DNA of 49,552 nt from Gammaproteobacteria bacterium (GCA_028821125.1 JAPPHD010000116.1:1-49552), one strand, 5' to 3'; counted from the first letter of the stretch, positions 1-9,784 are shown. A program made the numbers and translations. The notes: generated by a model not told the origin, from the sequence alone.

Positions 1-180
1 ACCGCTAGAATCCGCTAGAATCCCGCTCCGTCACGGGACGACCGAACGCTTACCCACCGCGCGGCATCGCATCCGTCCCGGGACCGCGAATACCGTCTCG
101 TGATTGTGATACTTGAAGTGATACCCATTCCCCAATATTGACGTTTTTTCTTTTATTTTCAAATCGTTATATAAGGGATG
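1..180. other. Leading spacer, no gene seen
   Basis: No coding region is supported here. Positions 2-21 hold two tandem copies of CCGCTAGAAT, and 138-160 is a T-rich tract on the plus strand without a clear hairpin in front. The left flank lies outside the window, so the tract could belong to a feature that is cut off. Confidence 0.5.
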
Positions 181-257
181 TGGCGGAGCGGACGGGACTC
201 GAACCCGCGACCCCCGGCGTGACAGGCCGGTATTCTAACCAGCTGAACTACCGCTCC
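181..257 (-). tRNA. tRNA-Asp (anticodon GTC)
   Basis: Read on the minus strand this folds as a full cloverleaf: acceptor arm GGAGCGG paired with CCGCTCC, a D-arm with GGTTAGAA, anticodon loop CTGTCAC giving GTC (aspartate), T-loop TTCGAGT, and a genomically encoded CCA at 183-181. It lies one base downstream of tRNA-Val and is most likely co-transcribed with it. Confidence 0.97.
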
Positions 258-258
258 G

Positions 259-334
259 TGGTGGGTGTTGCAGGGCTCGAACCTGCGACCTACGGCTTGT
301 AAGGCCGTCGCTCTCCCAACTGAGCTAAACACCC
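259..334 (-). tRNA. tRNA-Val (anticodon TAC)
   Basis: A 76-nt cloverleaf on the minus strand: acceptor GGGTGTT paired with AACACCC, D-arm GCTC/GAGC, anticodon loop CTTACAA giving TAC (valine), T-arm GCAGG/CCTGC with loop TTCGAGC, and encoded CCA at 261-259. It is the first gene of a Val-Asp pair. Confidence 0.97.
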
Positions 335-354
335 CCGTTCAAACGAGGGAGCGT

Positions 355-382
355 ATCTTAACGGGTGACCTGCGCCAGTCAA
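355..382 (-). promoter_or_regulatory. Sigma70-type promoter of the tRNA-Val/Asp pair
   Basis: On the minus strand TTGACT (382-377) is separated by 16 bp from TAAGAT (360-355), close to the -35/-10 consensus. The expected start lies a few bases downstream, about 14 nt before the mature tRNA-Val 5' end, and the discriminator is GC-rich (ACGCTCCC), as is usual for stringently controlled stable-RNA promoters. Confidence 0.75.
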
Positions 383-643
383 ACGGAATACACGCGCATT
401 GCACCACCCGGATTCCGCTCCGCGACCACTCGTTTTCGCACGGTAAACGGCCTGAACGCCGGGCTGCCGCCGCAACACCTGTTGAACTCGTTATCCCCCG
501 CGGAGCGCCAGCGCCAACCGCTATCGGCTCGCGGCGGAATGCCCGTCTACCGGACCAGATGCAAAAAATTCATGTTGAAGAATTCTTCTTGTTTTTCAAC
601 ACATAGCACATCAGGCAACAGGTTACTCAATAGAGTCCCCGCC

Positions 644-708
644 TTATCCACAACCCTATCCACCGCTTGCCCACACTTGCCCACAACCAAGGCCCCGACT
701 TATCCACC
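644..708 (+). promoter_or_regulatory. Cluster of five DnaA-box-like 9-mers
   Basis: A perfect DnaA box TTATCCACA lies at 644-652. Related 9-mers follow in the same orientation: CTATCCACC 656-664, TTGCCCACA 667-675, TTGCCCACA 677-685 and TTATCCACC 700-708. Spacing is 12, 11, 10 and 23 bp, so they fall on nearly one face of the helix. An AT-rich stretch (about 561-640) with the palindrome GAAGAATTCTTC at 577-588 precedes them. The layout is like a replication-origin or DnaA-titration cluster, but no dnaA, dnaN or gidA gene is nearby. It may instead regulate the structured RNA that follows. Confidence 0.45.
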
Positions 709-778
709 GGCTCTTGCAAACCTTTCATTGGGCAAACGGAAAACGCCTTGGTAGGCTCATCAATACGGTCGAACGAAG

Positions 779-1362
779 CGGGCTGGCCGGCAACGGCGGG
801 CCGAGGCGGAGTTCGAACCGAGAGGCCTCAAGCCAAGGCCGGGGTCACTCCAGGCTTGAGTGGCTCAAGGGTGGCCGGTCCCGCGCGAGCGGGATGGGTC
901 GGAACCTCTCCGGAGGGAACGGCCCAAAGCGGGTATCCGCCTCTCTCGGAAGCGTCGGCCGCGCGATCGGGAGACGACGTAGCAAGGCGTCGTTAAACAA
1001 CGGCTCGCGGAGCCAACGGTTGTGGAGGCGGCGGAGACGTCCGTCAAGCGGAAGCAACCTCGCGGTCGGGGAGCGAAGGCGGCCCCAGGGTCGACCGGAG
1101 AACCGACCGGCCGCGGACGCGGGGCGAAAGCCACGCGGGGCCGAGAAGGTTCGCCTTCAAGGCCAACCGGATCTGCAAGGGTCCAGGGAATCTTCGGATT
1201 CCGCCCGGCCTTCGGGCCAGGCGCCCGGGTCTTCGGCCCCGGGGCAAGTGGAACCAAGGGGGTTCGGGAGGACTAGCCCGGCGCCAATGGGGTCAAACCC
1301 GGCGGCACAGGACGACATCCTGAATTATGGAAACCCCGCCTTCGGGCGGGGTTTCTTATTTT
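779..1362 (+). ncRNA. Candidate large structured noncoding RNA, family unknown
   Basis: No credible protein is encoded here, but on the plus strand the stretch is packed with hairpins capped by stable tetraloops: TCCCGC-GCGA-GCGGGA (879-894), CCTC-TCCG-GAGG (905-916), GGC-GAAA-GCC inside a CGCG/CGCG helix (1118-1137), GAAGG-TTCG-CCTTC (1145-1158), GGAATC-TTCG-GATTCC (1187-1202) and GGCC-TTCG-GGCC (1207-1218). Further hairpins lie at 974-993 and 997-1023. CGGGCT at 779-784 could pair with AGCCCG at 1275-1280 to close the structure, and a strong terminator follows. GNRA and UNCG loops are RNA-stabilising and strand-specific, which fixes the orientation. I do not see the conserved signatures of RNase P RNA, tmRNA or 6S RNA. 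The 5' end is uncertain; transcription may begin anywhere from about 715. Adjacency to tRNAs recalls the large ornate RNAs GOLLD and ROOL, but that is only an analogy. Confidence 0.6.
1330..1362 (+). terminator. Strong intrinsic terminator
   Basis: An 11-bp perfect stem GAAACCCCGCC / GGCGGGGTTTC closed by a TTCG tetraloop is followed on the plus strand by TTATTTTC. The U-rich tail is on the plus strand, so it ends the structured RNA. It may also stop pcm transcription from the other side, though the minus-strand tail is poor. Confidence 0.85.
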
Positions 1363-1415
1363 CAGGGCTGCAGTTCAGGGGCTCCGATTCAGCGGCTGCA
1401 ATTCAGCGGCCGCAA

Positions 1416-2261
1416 TCAGCGATCACCCGTCAGCGGCACGAAAGCCACCGGCAGCACTTCCCGGGCGGTGTAGCTCCCATCCTCCAGCTTGGTCACCACG
1501 GTAAGTTCCTGTGCCGTGTACTGCGTGCCGACCGGCAGAACCATGCGCCCGCCCGGTTTCAGTTGCTTCAACAGGTCCGCCGGAATGTCCGGCCCCACGG
1601 CGGTGACGATGATGCCGTCGAAGGGAGCCGCCTCCGGCCAGCCGTAGTAGCCGTCTCCCGCCTTCACGGATACGTTGTCGTAACCCAGGGCCTCCAGGCG
1701 CTCGGCAGCGGACTCGGCCAGCGCCGGGATGATCTCGATGGTGTAAACCTCGTCGACCAGCACCGAGAGCACCGCGGCCTGATAACCGGAACCCGTGCCG
1801 ATCTCCAGCACCCTGTGGTCCGGTTCCGGCTCCATCAGGTCTGTCATCAGCGCCACGATGAACGGTTGCGAGATGGTCTGCCCGTGGCCGATGGGCAACG
1901 GGCGGTTGGCGTATGCCGCGCGCACGCCGAACCGGTCGACGAAATCGTGCCGGGGCACCGCCCGCATGGCCTCGATCACCGCATCGCCGAGGCGTGCGCG
2001 ACCCGTGTAGCCCCGGGTCTCCCGGGTATCTGTCTCGATCTGCTCGATCAGCCGAGCCTGAAGTACGTCCACTGCCGGTTCCTCGCCCTGGGCGCACGCA
2101 CCACACGCAACCGCCAGGCTCGCGGCCAGCAGAACCGCGCTCCCGAACCGCCGGGGTGCGGCGCTGCCCTCACCTGCCGTGCCACAACCCACGGCGGTTT
2201 CAGGCCGATACCGGCTACGCCGGGCCACCGCACCGCAAACGGGATTGATCGAACGCCACAT
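1416..2261 (-). CDS. pcm: Protein-L-isoaspartate O-methyltransferase, probably exported
   Basis: The product (281 aa) would use S-adenosylmethionine to methylate isoaspartyl residues in damaged proteins. Seen: SAM motif I VLEIGTGSGY at residues 151-160, upstream GHGQTISQPF (125-134) typical of the Pcm family, and the late strand KPGGRMVLPVG. Unlike the usual cytosolic enzyme of about 210 aa it has an N-terminal extension with a hydrophobic stretch (residues 40-57, ending AVACGACAQG) that looks like a signal peptide, possibly of lipoprotein type, so I infer a periplasmic location. It is transcribed divergently from the epoxide hydrolase gene. The ATG at 2261 has only a weak ribosome site. Confidence 0.88.
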   Translation of the reverse strand: MWRSINPVCGAVARRSRYRPETAVGCGTAGEGSAAPRRFGSAVLLAASLAVACGACAQGEEPAVDVLQARLIEQIETDTRETRGYTGRARLGDAVIEAMRAVPRHDFVDRFGVRAAYANRPLPIGHGQTISQPFIVALMTDLMEPEPDHRVLEIGTGSGYQAAVLSVLVDEVYTIEIIPALAESAAERLEALGYDNVSVKAGDGYYGWPEAAPFDGIIVTAVGPDIPADLLKQLKPGGRMVLPVGTQYTAQELTVVTKLEDGSYTAREVLPVAFVPLTGDR

Positions 2262-2388
2262 GCCTGGGAAGTCTACACCCCCGAAGGGCCCATCGGGTCG
2301 CGGAGCCCACGCTTCATTGGAGATCCATTCTTCCTAATTCCGGGCATTCCTGCTTTCATAAACGGACAAGGAACCAGGAGAATCCCCC

Positions 2389-3527
2389 ATGGCGGCCGTC
2401 AAGCCATTTCGTATCGACATCGCAGAGAGCGAGCTGGAAGACCTGAGATCGCGCCTCGCCAACACCCGCTGGCCCGAGAAGGAAACGCCGGACGACTGGT
2501 CGCAGGGCATACCCCTGGCCTACGTGAAGGAGGTGGCCGACTACTGGCGTGGCGCCTACGACTGGCGGCGCGCCGAAGCCCGCATCAACGCGCACGAACA
2601 GTTCACTACGGAAATCGACGGGCTGGACATCCACTTTCTGCACATCCGTTCGCCCCACGAGCATGCCCTGCCCCTGGTGATGACCCACGGCTGGCCCGGT
2701 TCGATCGTGGAGTTCCTGAAGGTGATCGGGCCCCTCACCCGGCCGGAAGAGCACGGGGGCGACAGCGCGGACGCGTTCCATCTCGTCTGCCCCGCGTTGC
2801 CCGGCTACGGCTTCTCCGGCAAGCCCGCCGAACCCGGCTGGGGCGTCGAGAAAATCGCCGATACCTGGGCGGCGCTCATGGCGCGGCTCGGCTACGGCCG
2901 CTACGTCGCCCAGGGCGGTGACTGGGGCGCCGGGGTCACCATGCACATCGGGCCCCGGGACCCGGACCATTGCGCCGCGATCCACCTGAACATGGTCATC
3001 GCGACGCCGGATCCAGACACCATGGGCGACCTGACGCCCCAGGAAAAACTCGCGCTGGAAGGCATGGCCAGCTACCAGAAATGGGACTCGGGATACTCAA
3101 AGCAACAGAGCACCCGGCCGCAGACCCTGGGTTACGGCCTGGTCGACTCCCCGGTCGGGCAGATGGCCTGGATCCTCGAGAAGTTCTGGCGCTGGACGGA
3201 CTGCGACGGGCACCCCGAGAACGCGCTTACCCGGGATGAAATGCTCGACAACGTGATGCTGTACTGGCTCACCCGCTCAGGCGCCTCATCGGCCCGCCTG
3301 TACTGGGAGAGCTTCGGCGGCGGGTTCGACGGATTCGAAATCGCCACACCGGTGGGCTGCAGCATCTTCCCGAAGGAGATTTTCCGCTGTTCGCGGCGCT
3401 GGGCTGAAAAGCGGTACCCGAACATCATCCACTGGAACGAACTGGAGAAGGGCGGGCACTTCGCCGCTTTCGAACAGCCGGAGCTGTTCGTCACGGAGGT
3501 GCGCGACTGTTTCCGCTCCGTGCGCCA

Positions 3528-3531
<4 letters not shown>
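2389..3531 (+). CDS. Epoxide hydrolase, alpha/beta-hydrolase fold
   Basis: Hydrolyses epoxides to vicinal diols through a covalent aspartyl ester. The 380-aa product begins with the N-terminal epoxide-hydrolase (EHN) region (about residues 5-110, with WPEKETPDDW) followed by the alpha/beta core. HGWPG (100-104) forms the oxyanion loop, the nucleophile is D178 in GGDWG, and H357 in GGHFAAFE is the likely catalytic base. A good ribosome site (AGGAG) lies 8 nt before the ATG. The stop overlaps the next start by ATGA, so it is translated together with the acetoacetyl-CoA synthetase gene. The natural substrate cannot be told. Confidence 0.92.
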
Positions 3532-5462
<1,931 letters not shown>

Positions 5463-5547
5463 AGTTGGTCAGGCTTTCATGGGACAATCTTCAACTATTT
5501 GATTTTAAAGGAAAACATATTTTAAACAATATGGGAAATTCAACACC

Positions 5548-5658
5548 GAGTCGGTATACGGTGCAGGCATCCGGCACGCCAAGCGGACGCGTTGTGGCGG
5601 AATTCGAGGGCGCAGGGGTGCTTTAAAGGTGCCGGATGCCTGCACCGTACACCGACTC
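5548..5658. repeat. Family A inverted-repeat element, copy 1 (111 bp)
   Basis: About 30-bp imperfect terminal inverted repeats: the left end begins GAGTCGGTATACGGTGCAGG and the right end, reverse-complemented, begins GAGTCGGTGTACGGTGCAGG; both run on into CATCCGGCAC. The core (about 5578-5628) contains GGCGGAATTCGAGG and TTTAAAG. A second 111-bp copy lies at 44305-44415 with an alignable core in the same orientation. No coding capacity; best described as a MITE-like or REP-like palindromic element. Confidence 0.85.
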
Positions 5659-5789
5659 TCATCCCACAGCCAAACAGTTCCTTCAACGTCAGCGCCCCGG
5701 CGCGCCGGGGTGGAAACTTTCATGGAAAACCTTTGTTCTCTGATTTTGACGAAAAAGTTTTCTTGCAAAACATCGTCAGTCGCGACAGC

Positions 5790-5898
5790 GAGTTCGCATA
5801 CGGCGCTTCCCTTTCGGCGCACGGCCACGTCATCCTACCGTACGCAAGGTTATTGAACGAGCTTAACGCGCCGAAAGGGAAGCGCCGCATACGAACTC
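5790..5898. repeat. Family B inverted-repeat element, copy 1 (109 bp)
   Basis: About 31-bp terminal inverted repeats: the left arm reads GAGTTCGCATACGGCGCTTC and continues CCTTTCGGCGC, the right arm is the near-perfect complement ending CGCATACGAACTC. The core is about 46 bp. Similarity to copies at 30164 and 49507 continues outside the arms (TCTCGG-AAAGAGTTC flank), so the mobile unit may be nearer 130 bp. Orientation is opposite to the other two copies. Confidence 0.88.
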
Positions 5899-5942
5899 TT
5901 TGCCGAGATTCGGCGCTGTTCCTACCACGTCTGCGCAGCAGG

Positions 5943-6590
5943 TCAATCGTCGTCCGGGCCGGTCAATCCGTGCTTCCAGACGGAAATGCGGCCGAGCATT
6001 TCACGGCCGATCAGGTCCATCTTGCCCAGTTGTCGTAGGCGGGGCATGTTCCGCTCGATTTCCGCTTCTTCGAAGGCTGTCCGGAGGACGCCGCAGGCAT
6101 CGGCGAGCGATACAAGTGCTACATCCCGGGGATCGGGTATCTGGTCTGAAGACAGCAGTTCGGAAATGCGCAGACTTGCCGACCGCATGCGCTCGCCGTC
6201 GACCGGCGGGTAGCGCCGGGAGCGGAAAAATCCGAGCACCTTTGTGTCGCGCCGCTCGACGATGCCGCGCTCCACCAGGCTTGCCAGTGCCTGTTCGCGG
6301 ATGTTTGCCGCCTCTTCGCCGCTCAGCGCCTTCAGCCAGTCGACGGCTGACCGTGCCTTTCGGCTGCTCACGATGCGTTCGAGCACCTCGTCGAGCATCG
6401 GGTTGTGTGTGGGCGTTGCGTCCGTGACCGTCAACCGCTCGAGGTCCGTGTCGATACGGTTCGCGAAAGCCAGGTCCATCAGAACGGCCCCCACCAGCGC
6501 GTGGCCCAGCGCATGCCGGGTTACCGGCAGGAACTTGCCCTGTTCGTCCTCGAGCAGCAGGAGCAGGATTTCTTCGGCAAACGTCAGCAT
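5943..6590 (-). CDS. GPP34 (Golgi phosphoprotein 3)-domain protein
   Basis: The 215-aa product begins MLTFAEEILLLLLEDEQGKF, the hallmark opening of the GPP34/Vps74 fold, followed by the all-helical domain. In eukaryotes the fold binds phosphatidylinositol-4-phosphate and glycosyltransferases; bacterial relatives are mostly uncharacterised and I do not infer a specific role. The start (ATG at 6590) overlaps the stop of the upstream TIGR02453 gene as TGATG, so the two are translationally coupled. A longer reading frame continues upstream in this frame but overlaps the neighbour and lacks the domain. Confidence 0.82.
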   Translation of the reverse strand: MLTFAEEILLLLLEDEQGKFLPVTRHALGHALVGAVLMDLAFANRIDTDLERLTVTDATPTHNPMLDEVLERIVSSRKARSAVDWLKALSGEEAANIREQALASLVERGIVERRDTKVLGFFRSRRYPPVDGERMRSASLRISELLSSDQIPDPRDVALVSLADACGVLRTAFEEAEIERNMPRLRQLGKMDLIGREMLGRISVWKHGLTGPDDD

Positions 6591-7288
6591 CAGAACTCGA
6601 CGCCGACGGCCGTGCACAGGAACGCCATCAGCGGGGTCGCCCTGGCAAAGCGCTCCGCCACTTCCTCGGGAAAGCCCGCGCCGGCCGCCCGCTCGATGGA
6701 AAAGTCGCTGACGCCGATGAAGTCCTTGCGCTTGATGTCTTCCAGGTGGGGCAGGTCGGGCGCAAAGCCCCGGGGCGGCCGCTTCAGGCTGTTGCCCGCG
6801 AACGTGTACTCGCTCTTGAAGCGTCGCGACCGCAACACCTTGCGCCAGGCATCGGGATGCTCGGCAATGCGCTCGCGGATTGCCTTGAGGGCGGCCGGCT
6901 CGGGGTGCCACATGCCCGCGCCGAGGAAGCAGCCGGTGGTTTCTATGTGCAGGTAGTAGCCCGGCGCGTGTACGTCCCTGCCCTGCTCATGGCGGAACTG
7001 AATGCCGATGTTCGTCTTGTACGGCGTCTTGTCCCGGCTGAAGCGGGTGTCGCGGTAGACGCGCATGAGCGAGCCGCCCATGCGTTTGGGAATGGCGGTG
7101 AAGCACTCCGACACCCGCGCCAGTAACGGCCCCATGGCGCCGATGAAGGCGAGCGCCGGTTCCAGAACGTCGCTGTCGTAACGGTGCTTGTTCTCCTGGA
7201 ACCAGGCGCGGTTGTTGTTGTCTTCCAGGTCCTCGAGGAACCGGACCGTGTCCGCGCCGAAACCGTTGAAACCGGAATTGCCGCTCAT
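6590..7288 (-). CDS. TIGR02453/DUF2461 family protein
   Basis: The 232-aa product shows the family signatures FNGFGADTVRFLEDLEDNNN near the start, AWFQENKHRYD, RDTRFSRDKTPYKTNIGIQF, and GYYLHIE followed by the GAGMWHP block. The family is of unknown biochemical function. I chose ATG 7288, preceded by AGAGGT, over an in-frame ATG at 7324, because the latter lies inside the terminal repeat of the 183-bp element at 7308-7490. It is followed directly by the GPP34 gene with a 1-nt overlap, an association I would take as functional. Confidence 0.85.
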   Translation of the reverse strand: MSGNSGFNGFGADTVRFLEDLEDNNNRAWFQENKHRYDSDVLEPALAFIGAMGPLLARVSECFTAIPKRMGGSLMRVYRDTRFSRDKTPYKTNIGIQFRHEQGRDVHAPGYYLHIETTGCFLGAGMWHPEPAALKAIRERIAEHPDAWRKVLRSRRFKSEYTFAGNSLKRPPRGFAPDLPHLEDIKRKDFIGVSDFSIERAAGAGFPEEVAERFARATPLMAFLCTAVGVEF

Positions 7289-7307
7289 TGCGATACCTCT
7301 GAACCTA

Positions 7308-7490
7308 TAGCCCGACCTATTCATGAATAAACTACTGCGGCCGTCAATAGCAGCGAAACACTTAAGCGTGCTCCCGCCGCGTGCTCAACGTGCTGTCAAG
7401 CACGGTAAGCGCGCGCTCTTACTCCGCGCACCCAGTGCTTTCACTACTCTTGCCAGCCTCGCTACGTTCATTCACGAATAGGTCGGGCTA
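7308..7490. mobile_element. MITE-like element with 21-bp terminal inverted repeats
   Basis: TAGCCCGACCTATTCATGAAT (7308-7328) is repeated inverted at 7470-7490 with one mismatch, enclosing about 141 bp that encode nothing. An internal hairpin CGTGCT-GTCA-AGCACG is present. The size and ends fit a non-autonomous transposon; the end sequence reminds me of IS1380-type ends, but I cannot verify that. No clear target duplication is visible (left flank CCTA, right flank ATTC). It abuts the TIGR02453 gene start and supplies an alternative in-frame ATG to it. Confidence 0.7.
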
Positions 7491-7881
7491 ATTCGCGGAT
7501 CAGGCCGGCAAACGGGTCGAGACCGTTCCCCATCACCGCATTCCTGTCGGGGCCGGGCATGGCCCCGCCGGGCGAGTCCCGTCGGCAGGACCGGGCCCTC
7601 GATGGCATCCGGACAGGCACGGGCCTCGCATCCGGCGTGCCGTCAGGAACGCGGCATCCTAGTCGAGACACTCGATGCACGCCAGCGGCCGGGGGCGGTG
7701 CCGGCACTTGCGGACAGGGTTTTTCCAAAGCCACCCCGCTATGCTCTACTACACGTTCAGTTCGCGGACAAGGTAGCCAAGTGAGTCAGGATCGCGCCCG
7801 TTCGCGGCTTTCCGGTCGAGCCGGGGCATCACCCGGCCAGACCTCGTACCGTTTCCCGTTCAACGTCGCGGAGGTTTGAGC
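7491..7881. other. Spacer upstream of the ThDP enzyme, nothing certain
   Basis: Short frames exist on both strands but none has recognisable sequence, a ribosome site or family signatures. The only supported element is GGAGG at 7870-7874, the ribosome site of the following gene. Confidence 0.5.
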
Positions 7882-9546
7882 ATGCGGGCACAACAGGTCT
7901 TCATGGAGAGCCTTCTCGCGCATGGGGTCGACAGCATCTTCGGCAACCCCGGCACCACCGAGAATTCCCTGCTCGACCGGCTGGCCGACTACCCGCAGAT
8001 CGGCTACTACGTCGTGCTGCACGAAGGCGTTGCCGTGGGCGCCGCAAACTACTATGCGCAGGCCGCCGGCAGGACGCCCGTGGTCAACCTGCACGTCGCG
8101 CCCGGCCTCGGCAATGCCATCGGCATGATGTACGGGGCGCTGAAGGCGCGGGCGCCGATGCTGGTCACCGCCGGCCAGCAGGACACACGCCTGCAACTGC
8201 GGGAGCCGCTGCTCTCCCATGACCTGGTCGCCATGGCCGCGCCGGTCACCAAGTGGAGCGCCGAACCCAAGGCACCGGACGAGGTCGCGCCCATGCTGCG
8301 CCGGGCGTTCCAGATCGCCAACCGGCCGCCCGCCGGGCCCGTTTTCATGTCGCTGCCGGTCAATGTCATGGAAGGCGAAACCGGCGCAACAGACACCGCG
8401 CCGGCCAGGCTGCAGGTCGCCAGTCCGCCCGACCCCAATGGGCTTGCGAAGGCTGTCGACCTGCTGCTCGACAGCGACTCGCCCGCCATCGTGACGGGCG
8501 ATGACATCGCACCGGACGGGGCGTTTTCCTCGCTCGTGGCATTCGCGGAAACCCTCGGCGCGCCGGTCTGGCAACTGGGCCTGCGCTCCCAGGTAGTCTT
8601 CCCGAGCCGTCATGCGAACTACAAGGGACGGCTTGCGCTGGATGCGGCCGGGATTCGCGACGCACTGAAGGGGCGCGATCTCGTGTTCCTGCTCGGCGGG
8701 CCCGGCTGGGAAGAACTGTGGTTCGACGGAGCGAGCCCCCTGCCGGAGGGTGTGCCGGTGGTCGAACTGCAGAACGCCTCCGAGCTTCTGGCTTTCAACG
8801 ATCCCGTGGATGTCGGCATGGCCGGCGGCCTCGCCGTTTCGCTGCACAGGCTCCGGGAGGAATTGCACGCCCGCGGTGGGAACGGTCTCGCCGCGGCCGC
8901 CGCAGCCCGGAACGCGGCGCTTGCCGACGAAAAGGCTGCCGAGCTGCAGGCGGTGAACGCGCGCCTCGAGAAACTCTGGGATACGAGTCCCATGACGCCG
9001 GCCCGGGCCCTGCACGAAGTCGCGACCGCGGCGCCGGAGGATGTGGTGATCGCCGACGAGTCCATCACCGCGTCTCTGGAGGTATGGGGCCACTTCAACT
9101 TTCAGCGCCCGGGCGACTACTACGGCGGCAAGGGCGGCGGCATCGGCCAGGGGATCGCCGGCGCCATCGGCACGAAGGTCGCCCATCCCGACAGGCCGGT
9201 GCTGGCGATTTCCGGGGACGGGTCGGCGATGTACAGCATCCAGGCGCTCTGGACCGCTGCCCACCACCGTTTGCCCATTGTCTTCGTGATTCTCTCCAAC
9301 CGGGAATACCGGGTGCTGAAGCACAACATGGACATCTACCGGCATCGCTACGATGCCCGCTCCAACCGCCCCTATCCGCACATGGATCTCACCGAACCGG
9401 CACTCGGCTTTGTGGAAATGGCGCGCGGCATGGGCGTCGACGGCGTTCAGGTCACCGAACCGGAACAGGTGGCTCCGGCCATCCGCAAGGGCTTTGCGTC
9501 CGGCGCGCCCTACCTCGTCGATCTCGTGATTTCCGGCAAGGTGTGA
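7882..9546 (+). CDS. Thiamine-diphosphate enzyme, benzoylformate decarboxylase-like
   Basis: The 554-aa product has the three-domain ThDP decarboxylase layout: N-terminal pyrimidine-binding domain with FGNPGTTEN, the activating glutamate in LHEGVAVGAA and a His in NLHVAPGLGNAIG matching the benzoylformate decarboxylase active site; a middle domain; and a C-terminal diphosphate-binding domain with GDGSAMYSIQALW and the closing asparagine of VILSNREY. It probably decarboxylates a 2-oxo acid such as benzoylformate; MdlC is the closest family I recognise, but acetolactate-synthase-like relatives with other substrates exist. Start ATG 7882 has GGAGG 7 nt upstream; an in-frame TTG 6 nt earlier is less likely. 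It stands alone. Confidence 0.85.
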   Translation: MRAQQVFMESLLAHGVDSIFGNPGTTENSLLDRLADYPQIGYYVVLHEGVAVGAANYYAQAAGRTPVVNLHVAPGLGNAIGMMYGALKARAPMLVTAGQQDTRLQLREPLLSHDLVAMAAPVTKWSAEPKAPDEVAPMLRRAFQIANRPPAGPVFMSLPVNVMEGETGATDTAPARLQVASPPDPNGLAKAVDLLLDSDSPAIVTGDDIAPDGAFSSLVAFAETLGAPVWQLGLRSQVVFPSRHANYKGRLALDAAGIRDALKGRDLVFLLGGPGWEELWFDGASPLPEGVPVVELQNASELLAFNDPVDVGMAGGLAVSLHRLREELHARGGNGLAAAAAARNAALADEKAAELQAVNARLEKLWDTSPMTPARALHEVATAAPEDVVIADESITASLEVWGHFNFQRPGDYYGGKGGGIGQGIAGAIGTKVAHPDRPVLAISGDGSAMYSIQALWTAAHHRLPIVFVILSNREYRVLKHNMDIYRHRYDARSNRPYPHMDLTEPALGFVEMARGMGVDGVQVTEPEQVAPAIRKGFASGAPYLVDLVISGKV

Positions 9547-9784
9547 CCTCCGGCACCGGGCCGCAACAGCGGGAAACAGGCTGCCGGCCGCTTCCGCGAA
9601 CAGGTGCTCCGGGGATGGAATCGACGCCCGAGGGCCGCCCCGAAAGCGAAAAAAAGACCGTTTGCTTTCCCGTGCGTGACCTATATAGTACGGGGTGCAC
9701 CGCAGAGACCTAGTGCTCGTTCGCGGGCACCTGGTCGACAGTGTTGTGCAAGAGGTACTCACTTTCGATTGAGGGGGAAGGAAA

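Larger units (their letters stand above)
5463..5942. other. Repeat-bearing spacer without a gene
   Basis: This 480-bp spacer carries no protein I can support. It holds one family A element (5548-5658), a perfect 16-bp palindrome CCCCGGCGCGCCGGGG (5695-5710) and one family B element (5790-5898). Open frames crossing it are translations of the inverted repeats. Confidence 0.75.

Noticed and set aside
561-708. A definite chromosomal origin of replication
   Set aside because: Box cluster and AT-rich DNA are suggestive, but dnaA, dnaN, gidA and parAB are absent and skew cannot be computed here; kept as a candidate only.
720-1362. RNase P RNA, tmRNA or 6S RNA
   Set aside because: The conserved GAGGAAAGUCCGGGC core of RNase P and the tRNA-like ends of tmRNA are not visible, and the length and layout do not fit 6S RNA.
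714-2921. A 735-codon open frame on the plus strand
   Set aside because: It runs through the structured-RNA region and antisense to pcm into the epoxide hydrolase gene. The product is low-complexity Arg/Gly-rich with no family features; it is a high-GC artefact.
5592-6038. Short proteins translated through the inverted repeats (also 5505-5828 and 44289-44525)
   Set aside because: They are translations of repeat families A and B, lack ribosome sites and change frame with copy orientation.
7491-7881. Small frames upstream of the ThDP enzyme
   Set aside because: No start signals, no recognisable motifs, and one ends inside the MITE-like element.
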